64,000 nt of DNA, taken from the NCBI RefSeq assembly GCF_000234665.1, contig NC_018322.1:310001-374000 (forward strand), in the 5' to 3' direction. The DNA is from Leishmania mexicana MHOM/GT/2001/U1103 (lineage: Eukaryota > Euglenozoa > Kinetoplastea > Trypanosomatida > Trypanosomatidae). Positions within the stretch are counted from its first letter, which is position 1, and each line of letters begins with the position of its first letter. The notes below the pieces were generated by a model. That model had not been told where the DNA came from, did no database searches, and saw only the letters and a program-made list of their open reading frames with translations. The translations under genes and the position numbers were made by a program. This document shows positions 9,431 to 19,300 of this stretch, piece by piece.

Positions 9431-10324
9431 GGGCGATGAGCAGGCAAACGGAGAGAGGAGCCCTCGCCACCACCAACCATTCCTCCCACGATGGCTGCGG
9501 AGGAGCTCATCGAAGACTCGCTCGCAAGCTCGCACGCCTCGTGATTCCTGTTGTTGTCGTTCCGTTGTCCCCTTGCATGTCTGTGTGCGTGTCTCTGGTC
9601 GTCACTTAACGTTGAAGCGCATATCAACTCGCTTGAGCATGCGAATGGTGGGATGCGTGCCGGCATCACTCGCTCACTCTCCACCGGCCCCATCCCCGCC
9701 GCCCTCCCCCCCCGCTTGTGAGTGTCGAAGGAGCAGCTTGTAAGTGGGTGTGCCCTGGCGCGTTCTCTGCGTAGGGCAGCGCTTCTGTCTGCCGTAGTGA
9801 TCGGCAAGTCAGAGTATGAGGCGAAGAGGACGCACGCGAGGCGCAGTGGTGGTAGTGGCCCCGAGGGTATAAGACGTGGTGCAGCAGAAGGCGCAAAGCG
9901 TCATCGTCCGCGGCACTCCTCCCTGCCGCCCACCGCCCATCTCCTTTGGTCAGCTCCGGGATTCATGATCATGGCCACCAGCACGCACACGCACGCACAC
10001 AAACACCTCGCAACCCTCGCTCTCCTCACATACGCAAGCATACATGCGTACACATACGCAAACACCCTATGCGTCTCCGGCTGGCGCCCTGATCATGGCC
10101 CGCTGCGGGAGGGAGGCAAGGAGAGAGAGGACCGAGCGACATTCCGCACCTGTGCAGTCCCCGTCGCTTTCCCTGCCTCTGCCTGGCATGCGTACGCACG
10201 TGTCCATCAGCACCGAGGTGAGTTGGTTACGGCACTGTGTCCGCTGCCGGTGACACGGTGGCTTCCACGACGAGGACGGCAACAGACAAGTGCTTCCGAG
10301 CCAACGTAAGCTCACACAAGCCCA

Positions 10325-10352
10325 TGTATATGTATATATATATATATATATC
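10325..10352 (+). repeat. (TA)n microsatellite
   Basis: A TA dinucleotide run of about 28 bases with one TG interruption near its start, in the spacer upstream of the phosphotransferase gene. It is a local AT island in GC-rich DNA. Confidence 0.9.
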
Positions 10353-10674
10353 GACATATAGGTATACATCCACACCATCTCCCTACACGCACACCACCGC
10401 TCCACCCGCACCTTTCTTTCTTATCTCTACCTTCCTGTACTCCCTCATCTATCTCTCTCCATCTCCCTGCCTGCACACCGCGTCACCTCCGTGTGCACCG
10501 TCGCCCTTTCGTCTGCGCGTATGGATTTTGCTATTCCTTTGCCTCGCCAATGCTCAGCTTGTGCAGCTGCCCCCCCCCTCCCCCTCGTCGTCGTCGTCTC
10601 TCCAAAACCCACTAACCTGAGTGCGCGTGTGCATGTGTGGTGGCCGCTGACGTTGTAATACATCCTTACCCGTG

Positions 10675-10742
10675 TTTCCTCTCCCCCTCCCCTCTCCTTG
10701 CCTTCCTTTTCTAAATATCTTTCTTTTTTCTTGCGGCGCAAG
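10675..10742 (+). promoter_or_regulatory. Polypyrimidine tract and likely trans-splice AG for the phosphotransferase gene
   Basis: A long CT tract (10675-10732, including TTTCTTTTTTCTT) is followed by the first AG at 10741-10742, 91 bases before the ATG at 10834. This is the standard trypanosomatid acceptor layout; inferred. Confidence 0.6.
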
Positions 10743-10833
10743 CGTGCAAGTACGGACACCAAGGCCATTGGGGATCATCACGCACAGGGAGAGAGCGTGT
10801 GTGTGTGCGCGTCTGTGCGTGCGTGAGGGAGTC

Positions 10834-12066
10834 ATGCAGAGCTGGATCTCCCCCGCGGCGCCGCCCGGGACGCCCAACCTTTCCGCCGAGCCCAGCATCA
10901 TGGCCGAGTACCTCTTCTTTCCCTTTTATGACTACGTCGTGCAGTTCTACCCACAGTCGTGGGTGCCCAACAAGGTCACCTTGGTCGGCATCTTCTCCAC
11001 CATCTCCGCGTCCGCTCTGCTTCTCAGCTCCATGCCGGCGGGGTCGCAGTTCCAGCCCAGTAGGATGCAGCTGCTGCCCGCCTCCCTCGTCGAGGACGCA
11101 GCGATGCTGCCAATGCCCCCGCTGTCCCCGACAGAGATGACGCCGATCCTGTCATTCATATCGCCCTCCCTTATGCTCATCCTGTGCGGGTCGCTAAACC
11201 TGCTCTACTGCGTAGCCGACAACACGGACGGCCGCCTCGCTCGGCGCGACAAGAAGGCCAGCTCCATTGGCGAGTATCTTGATCACGGGCTCGACTGTGT
11301 TACATCACTCCTGTCGACGTGCTGCGTCTTCGCGCTGCTCGGGTCACTCTGCAACATGGCCACCTCCGTCTGCCTGATTGCCTTCGTCACGGTGCTCTCC
11401 CACACACTGCATTTCGAGAAGAACATCTTTATATGGGGCAACCGAATCGCCACCGTCGATGAGGCAATGATCCTCTTCAGCGTGTGCATGTGGTGGCCGC
11501 TCGTATGCCCAACGGTAAGCACCGTCACGGTGCCGGGGTGGATCCTCGAGGGCATATTTGATCCGAATAGTAACTGGACCGCCTACCTGCGCCGGCTGCG
11601 TATGATTGAGCTCCTCTACGTCTTCTGCAGCGTAGCGCAGACGCATACGATCCTCAGCATGGCGAGGCAGTGCTGGAGCATGCTGTGCCGCATCCACGTC
11701 ATCTTCAACGTGCTGAACAGTGCTTTTCTCCTGCTGCTGATGGGAGTGCACAGCGAGCACATTGCCGCCGCCGCGCCAGTCACGTCGGTGCCTGGGTACA
11801 CACTGGGTCCCTTCACGTACCCTGCTCTGTGGATCATTACGATTGCCTGCACCTCGAGCACGATCATCCACATCCCCATCGTGGCACGCTGCGCTCACCG
11901 GCCTACCACCGACCCGTTGCCGCTGGCGGGTGTGATGTTGGTGTGGTTCACCTTTGCTTCCTGTCCAGTTGCCGGCGCCATTCTCGCTGTGGTCCTCCAC
12001 GTTGGGCAGCTGTTTCTGAACGTGAATTTTATCCAGCGGCACGCGCGTAGCAACGGTGCGGAGTAA
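10834..12066 (+). CDS. EPT: CDP-alcohol phosphotransferase (ethanolamine/choline phosphotransferase family)
   Basis: 410 aa integral membrane enzyme of the last Kennedy-pathway step: CDP-ethanolamine or CDP-choline plus diacylglycerol (or alkyl-acylglycerol) gives PE or PC, in ER membranes. The family motif D-G-x2-A-R-x8-G-x3-D-x3-D is intact: D132, G133, A136, R137, G146, D150, D154. Seven to eight hydrophobic segments follow the family pattern. An N-terminal YPQSWVPNKVTLVG segment (about residues 43-56) matches the usual approach to the first TM helix. The first ATG is at 10834; another at 10900 (MAEYLFFPF) is possible but less upstream. Length matches yeast EPT1/CPT1 (about 390-410 aa). 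Synteny remembered from L. major suggests the ethanolamine-specific enzyme; sequence alone does not settle EPT versus dual CEPT. Confidence 0.9.
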   Translation: MQSWISPAAPPGTPNLSAEPSIMAEYLFFPFYDYVVQFYPQSWVPNKVTLVGIFSTISASALLLSSMPAGSQFQPSRMQLLPASLVEDAAMLPMPPLSPTEMTPILSFISPSLMLILCGSLNLLYCVADNTDGRLARRDKKASSIGEYLDHGLDCVTSLLSTCCVFALLGSLCNMATSVCLIAFVTVLSHTLHFEKNIFIWGNRIATVDEAMILFSVCMWWPLVCPTVSTVTVPGWILEGIFDPNSNWTAYLRRLRMIELLYVFCSVAQTHTILSMARQCWSMLCRIHVIFNVLNSAFLLLLMGVHSEHIAAAAPVTSVPGYTLGPFTYPALWIITIACTSSTIIHIPIVARCAHRPTTDPLPLAGVMLVWFTFASCPVAGAILAVVLHVGQLFLNVNFIQRHARSNGAE

Positions 12067-13325
12067 GCGCGTCAAGGCTCGTTTTGTTTTTCCTTCCTCG
12101 TTAGAGGCACCTGAGGATGCCAACAGCAGCGGGACTGTCCGCCTCCAGCAGGGCCACGTCACTGGCCACTCGCAGCATGGTCTAGATGCGGTTCGAGTCT
12201 TTCGGCGTTGGTGGTGGTGATTCGCGCACGCGGGCGTCTGTCTGTCGGGTCCTCCCCCCCCCCTACGCACACACACACACGCTTGGCAGGCGGAGGGGGG
12301 GGGGGCATGTCAGGTGGCGCAGGTGGAACGGATAACATCGCTCGTACACACATGTACGGGGGCGCTTTGTGTCTGAGATGCGTATGGGGCGTGTTCTTGC
12401 CCCCACCCCCAAAAAGGGGCACGGCGGACGGGGAAGGAAAGCGCTCGGTGTGTCGGATGCTGCGCATAGGTGGTGAGGGAGCGGGTTGGCCTGCAATGTT
12501 GCTTGTCTCGCGCACTCACCTCTCCCACCCCCCCCTTCACCATCTCCCTCACATGTTTTTGGTGTGTCCAGGTGCGGAAGGACGCGGCAGATAGGGAAAA
12601 GTGTCGAGACAAGCTTTCTCTCTCTACGCGTGTGCGTGTGTCCCCATCTTGCGACAGAAGCTGGGTGGTGAGATGAGCAGGGGTGTGATGATGGGCCCTC
12701 ACATGGACGTATGCAGTCTCGCGGCTGTGCCACGCTCGGTAAAGCTAAAGGACAGGTAAACACATACACACCTAAGCAATACTTAAAGGAACACAGTGCC
12801 GCACACTCTTCCCCGAGCACCTCCCCTCCCCCCTCCCATGACAGTGTACGCAGTGGCACCTCAGCATATCGTGCACGGACTCGCTCAGGTGCCAACACGC
12901 CGGCACGCAACTTTGTCTCCACTCCCCTCCCCTCAATCTTCCCCGCTCACCTCCTCCGCACACCCACGCCTGCGCGCATGTAAACAAGCCGCATCGGGTC
13001 AGTGTATTTTTTTGTTTTTGTTTTGTTTGGGCTTGTTATCCATCTCAACGATTCTTGACAGTAGAAGCACGAAACGGTCGAGCTGCGCGACTCACTCACC
13101 ATACCGCTCTTCCTGCCCTCACTTCGGGAACAAGGAAACGTGTGTTTCCGTGTGTTTCTGTGTGTCCGTGGCCGACCACCGTCATCGCTGCCGCCATCCG
13201 CTGGTATCGTAGTGGCGCACGCACACGCCCACACGCCGAGGTTCTGCTCCGTCGACCGCGTGCCAGTGAACGTGAACAGAGGTGTACAAACTCGTTGCAC
13301 ACTGCGTGCCCTCCGAGTCGCTGTG
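12067..13325. other. Intergenic spacer with C10/G11 homopolymers
   Basis: No gene seen in about 1.26 kb. It contains a C10 run (12254-12263), a short (CA)n run, a G11 run (12295-12305) and a T-rich tract (13007-13028) followed by AG at 13060-13061, a possible acceptor for GCN1. Minus-strand ORFs here have low-complexity His/Thr/Arg composition. Confidence 0.65.
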
Positions 13326-16300
13326 ATGGAATTCGCGCAGGTCGTACACGCGCTGCAGCGGGCCGCCACGGTGCCGCTGGCGGTGGAGGTGCTACTCCAG
13401 TACAACAACCCTCTCTCGGAAAAGGAGGCAACGCAGCTGCGCAAGTTCCGGCACCTGCAGTGCGAGCAGCTCGAGGGAGGCCTAAAGGTCGAGGAGCCGT
13501 CCGAGGAGATTGTGGAACTTTCACGCCGCCCTGGCAAGGGCCTCCACCCGCTGCAGGTTGTGCAGTGTGTACTGAGCGCGACGCGGCTTCCGTGCGTACG
13601 GCCGGATCAGCAACGCCGGCTTCGCAAGGAGGTGCTGCCGCGGGTCTCTTCGACGACCCCGCTGTCGTTTGTGGAGTGGTGTACCGCCGTGCAGGTGGCC
13701 TTCCACACATGCCTCCAGTGCTTCGACAGCTCACCCGCTGCGCTGCTGTGCGTCGAGGAGGTGCTGCGGCTGGCGGCCCCTGTCCTGCTGCACGCACCCC
13801 CGCCCCCGCCACTCTTCGCCGACACCGTGCAGCGCGCCTCGTGGCGCAAGAGCAGCGCAGCGCAACAGCAGCCCCGCAAGGACACAACCTTGCCACGGCT
13901 GAAGCAGTACACGGACGACGAGGGGCTGCAGCTCTTCCTGAGGGCGCTCGCAGCTCTCGTGCAGCGCTGCGCCGCCCTCCACGCGCGAAAGAAAAAGCAC
14001 ACGCTGAAGCAGCACCCCACCAACGATGAGGCCTTCTTCACCCATGCCCCCATCCGCCATCTGCGGCAGCTCATGCAGAAGAACGCTAGTCACAACATGG
14101 ACGCGGTGTGCAAAGCCGTCAAGTCCCTGGCGCCGGCAGAGATGATCACCCTCACGCCCGTCTTCCAGGGCGGGGTAATGCAGCTCTCGCTCAGCAAGGA
14201 TCAGCTCAGCTCCGCAGTCAAGGCGCACCCCCTCATCACATATCACGTCCTCGGTGCGCGGCGTCCTGTGGCAGGCACGCTGAAGCTAGAAAACGTCGAT
14301 GTGGCACTGCAGTTCGTGCTGTACACGATGGGTCTGGCAAGCACCCCACGCGACGCCTTCTTGGACTACGTTGCTGTGCTCGCCTCTGCGCCGACGGCAG
14401 ACGTCGCCGCGTACATGAAGGCGAAGGGCAAGGACGCCCTCGCCCAGTGGATCACCCCCTTCATCGTGAACGCCGACACACTGCTCCCCGATGTCGAGCG
14501 CGTCAGCCCCATCTACGCGCGGCTGATGCAGCAGCTCTGCGCCGCCGCACCCGAGATGCTGACAGTGCTGCAGCAGACGATTGTGTATGCCGTCGGCACC
14601 CGCTGCCGCACCCCACGTGAGAAAGAGGTGGCGATGCGGCTGCTGTGTGACATGCTGGAGGCGCTGCCTAGCGAGGTGCGCGCGCAGCTGGAGCCGACGG
14701 CTGACGTCATGTCGATGCTGAGCAGAGAGGTGGCGATGCCGGCGGTGGAGTCGGCCGCGCAAGCCTTCCGACTCACCTCGGCACTGCGGCTGGAGGCGGC
14801 GATGGAGGACGGGCTGATGAGTGCGTTGAAGAACAGTCGCAAGGAGGCGGCGATTCGCCGCGCCATGCTCGTCCACCTCGATGTGCATCGTACGCCGGTC
14901 GACGTGGTGGATGGCCTGCTCACGGAGCTGATGAAGGACTGCGAGGAGGTGGTGGTGGTGCGTCCCGACGCGTACCTCGCCCTCCCCTTCGCCCTGGCGC
15001 GTGGCGACGTGGCCACGATTGCGAAGGTGCACCCGCTGCTGAGCACCGCCGAGGTGCTGCGCCAGCTGGACGGCAACGTGTACGAGCAGGCCCGCGCCGC
15101 GCAGGTGGCGATCGAGCTGGCGAACAGCGGCTACGGTGTCTCGCTAATACAACTGCTGACGAGCTACCACGGGCTGGTGCGCCGCCCGCTGCTGGAGTAC
15201 GTCAAGTCCGTCGCCTCCGATGCGTCGCGTGCGACGTCTCTGTGGAGCTGCCTGACGCAGCACGTCTTTGGGCTTGAGTCGGCGGGCTCGACTCCCATGA
15301 TTGTTGGCGAGACGGCCGCGCCGGTGCTCGTCGCGGTCGGCACCGCGCTGCTGCGGCACACCTCGCGCCTCTCCCTGTCCTCGGCTCTCAGCGAGCTTCT
15401 GCTGTGTGCCGGTCACGATAACGTCCAGGGCGCCGACCCGTACTTCTACAAGGCTTCCAGCTGCCTGTTGCGCCGGTACCGCCGCGCGAGCCGTGCCGTG
15501 CTCGAGCGCCCGTTGCGTCAGACGCTCGCCTGCGGCGATGGTCAGGAGCGCCTGCTCTCCCAGCAGGCAAAGGCCATTACGCGGCATCTCATCGAGGCAA
15601 TGGACAAGGGCGTGGAGCATCAGTCTATCGCCGCATGCCGTGCGGTGGTGTTGCTGCTCACGCAGACGAGTGCCGCGGCCTCGCGTGACGTCTTCGGCGC
15701 CATCGCAGAGGCGGTGCAGGCGTCGAAGGAGTGGTTCATGGCGCTGTCCGCCGAGGATGCGGCGATCGCCGCTGAGGACATCGAGTTCATGGACGCGTAC
15801 GAGAATCTCACGCTGCGCGAGCAGCAGCTGCTGAAGGTCTACCCGGACCGCCCCCCCAAGGGGATGTCCGAGGACGACTTCATCGACATGAAGAAGAAGG
15901 ATGCAGTAGCGCTGGCGAAGGGGCGAGAGGCGCTGCGCGCCGCCGTGGGGAAGCGCAGCTGCGTCATCATGCCAGCCATTCACCAGCACAAGTCCGTCTA
16001 CCTTGCTCTTCGCCTGCTCGGCACGCACGGCCACTTCGACTTGGAGGCGCTGCCTATCCTGTACGCGCCGCTCCAGGCGACCGTGACCGAGCTGCATGTG
16101 CAGGGCAAGGCAACGCACGTGCTCGCGGTGCTGGCGACGGACGCGCTGACAGGCTTGCTGACACACACACCGTTCAGGTACATGGCGGAGAACATGGTGC
16201 GCACGGTCGCTCGTCTCACCCCGCTAAAGACGCTCGCGGTAGAGGATGTCAGCCAGGTGTCGGCGATGGCGCATGCGCTGCGCCAGTCCCTCACTCAGAT

Positions 16301-19300
16301 GCTGCCAGCCCCGCTGTTCGTTGTTCTGATGGCCTTCGCGCGCGTCGCGTTCAAGGCTGGACGCGGCGCCAACGCCGTCTCGACGACGATCCCGGTGGCC
16401 ACGCAGCATCAGGTGCTCGGGATGCTCATGCAGAACCTCGGCCAGGTAAACCTGCCTGACCCAACAGCGGCGATGGAGTTGCTGACGAGCATCCTGCAGA
16501 GCTTCCCGTCACTGTACAAGAGTGTGCAGCAGGGCTTCTACACGCTCATGTCGATGGTGCCTGGCGAGCGACTGGCGGCAGTGGAGGCGGGGCTGTTCAA
16601 CACCGTCGACTCTGTGCGCGACGTGACGGCTGCGGCCTTCGGTCGGTTTCCCCACTTCGACACGTGCCGCCGTGCGCTCGTGCTGGCCGACACCCTCGCA
16701 GACGATCCGGCGTCGAACGTATCAAAGCACGTGCGGAAGATAATGGAAGATGCGGTGGCGAAGTACAACTTCGTGCTGCAGCCCTCCGACTGGGACGACC
16801 TTGTGTACTTCCTGCGCACCTACGGCGGCCGCAGCGAGGCGAGCGCGCTTCGTGTGACGGAGGCGATGCACCGGCTCTTCGCGCGTCGCCCGACGACCGA
16901 CGAAGGGACGCAGCTCAAGTGGGTGGAAGATCTGAAGGCCCTTGGCGGGGCGCCGTCCGTGGTTTCGCTGGAAGGCCTGTCCTCTACCTACCTGGGCCGC
17001 GTGCCTGCCGTGGTGATGGACTACCTCTGCCAGCTACTCGAGAACCCGCAGACGGGCGAGGCGCTTCTCCGGCAGACCCTCAAGGCCGGCCGCACCGTGC
17101 TCGTGGCGGCTGAACTGGCACTGCTAAAGAGCATCTCGCCGCAGCTGCAGACGCGTCTGGCGAAGCCGCCCAAGGATGTGACGCAGGCGCACAAGGAGCA
17201 GTACCTGGCCACTGCCACAGTGTGGCTCTCCATCATGAGCTGCCGCCTACAGGAGACGGCGCTGCTAGAAACCATCATTGATCAGCAGAGCCGCACCCTC
17301 AACAACTCGCAATCCGCCATGGTGCACCGCTGCGTCTGCGAGTCGATGGCGGAAATCAGCCGCAACACGCATATCCGCGACTCGCCGAAGCTCGACGAGT
17401 TTGTGGAGAAGTGCCTCAAGCAGGCGATCTATTCCGGCTCCTACATCAAGAAGAAGGCGCACGCGTGGGGCCTCGTCGGCGTCATCAAGGGCTTGGGCCT
17501 GACGGCGCTGCGCCGCTACAACGTCATGGGCATTCTCCGCAAGTCCGCCCAGGAAAAGCATGTGGAGCGGTCAGGCGTGATGGTGCTGTTGGAGGTGCTG
17601 TGCAGCGAGATGTCCCCCCTCTTCGAGCCGTACGCGCTGTCGATGGCGACGGAGCTGTTGGAAGCCGTCGCGGATGCCGACCCGAACATCTCCGAGTGTG
17701 CCGATGACGCCGCCAAGGAGTTGATGGCGAAGCTGTCCGGCGTGGGTCTCCGCCAACTGATCCCGCGCCTGGTGGAGGGGCTCGCCTCGGACTCGGCGAA
17801 GAAGCGAGTGCCGCCGCTGAACTTCATCGGCTACGTCGCGTTCTGCTCCCCCAAGCAGCTTGCTGCTGCTCTGCCGGAGATCATGAAGCACATACGCAGC
17901 TGTCTGTTCGACGTGAACAACGCCGTCTCCGTGGCGGCTTCGAACGCGCTGCGCCGAGTCGCCGGTGTCGTCTCGAACCCAGAGATTCAGGAGCACGTCG
18001 AGCTGATCCTGAACGCGATGCGCTCACCCAGCACGGAGACAGAGTCGGCGCTTGATGCGCTGCTCTACACGCGCTTTGTGAACATGGTCGACCCCGCCTC
18101 CCTGGCCCTCATCATTCCGGTGCTCTCGCGCGGTCTTGGTGCTCAGGTGGCGCGCACGCGGCCCAAGGCGGCGCAGATTGTGGCGGCAATGGTCAGCCTC
18201 GTGAACGACCCGCGCGCGCTGCTACCCTACACAGAGGAGCTGGTGCGGCTGCTGGAGGAGGCCTCGCAGGACCCGTCGACGGAGGCGCGCACGACGGCGG
18301 CCAAGGCGATTGCCGCGCTCGCCTCCGCCATCGGCGGCAACCTCATTGACGAGATCTGCCAGTGGGCCTTCAGCGTCCTGCAGCGCGTTCAGTCTGGCAC
18401 AATCGAGAAGGCCGGCGCGGCGCAGGTGTTCGTCGAGGTGGTGAACGCGTGTGGGGCGGAGCTGCTGAAGCTGTACTTCCCGAAGATCCAGACCGGCATG
18501 ACGGACGAGCGGCCACCAGTACGAGAGGGCTTCCTCTACATTATGGTGTACGCCCCGTCCACGCTGCGGACGGAGACCTTCCAGGACTTCTTGCCTATTT
18601 CTCTGCCGTGGGTGCTCGAGGGCCTCTCGCACTTTTCCGACCGCGTGCGCGACGTGGCGCTGGCAGCGGGCGACAGCGTCGTCTCCCTCTATGGCACGCG
18701 CAACTTGGAGCTCGTCCTGGGCCCGCTGCTGGACGGAGTAAGCAGCGAGGTGACGACGCTGCGGCAGAGCTCGCTGCAGCTCTCCGCAAAGCTCATGCTT
18801 CACCTTGTGGCGCACATTAGAAAGAAGATGCGCATTCAGGTGGCCATGGCCGACGCGGACGCGGAAACGCGCGCCGAGCTGGCGAGCGCGATGGACCCGA
18901 CAATGGTCGGCAACGAGGGCGACGTCGCAGCGGCGGCCGGCGAAGGTGGCGAGAACGGTGCCATCCTCACGATGGAGGCGGCGCGCGACGTGGAGAAGCG
19001 AGGTGTGTCGATCCTGGGCTCCCTCGAGGAGATGCTCGGCACGGACAACCTCGTCCGCATGCTCTCGGCCATCTTCTGCGGCCGCCACGAGCACAGCGCG
19101 AACGTGCGTACCGACGCGAACATGGCGTGGCAGGCGTGTGTGGCGAGCATACGCGCTGCTGTCAACAAGATCTTTGACGCCCTGGCGCTGCTGCTCGTGC
19201 GCTTCGCGTCGTCTGAGAACCCGGACTGCGTGGAAGTGGCGGAGAAGACGATGGAGTTCACGATCCGCATGAACGAAACCATTGAGCGCTTCGTGGACAC

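Larger units (their letters stand above)
9355..10833. other. Intergenic spacer with GT and TA microsatellites
   Basis: About 1.5 kb without a credible gene. It contains a long GT repeat at 9384-9427, a (TA)n run at 10325-10352, several CA-rich patches and a pyrimidine tract before the phosphotransferase gene. Apparent ORFs here encode Cys-Val or Thr-His repeats from the microsatellites. Confidence 0.7.

Noticed and set aside
9378..9743. 121-aa ORF beginning in the GT repeat after uS8m
   Set aside because: Its start is a product of the dinucleotide repeat, and the remainder has no protein-like composition.
12263..12922. 219-aa minus-strand ORF in the spacer before GCN1
   Set aside because: Low-complexity Cys/His/Pro composition created by CA/CT repeats; no start context and opposite to the transcription direction of all neighbours.
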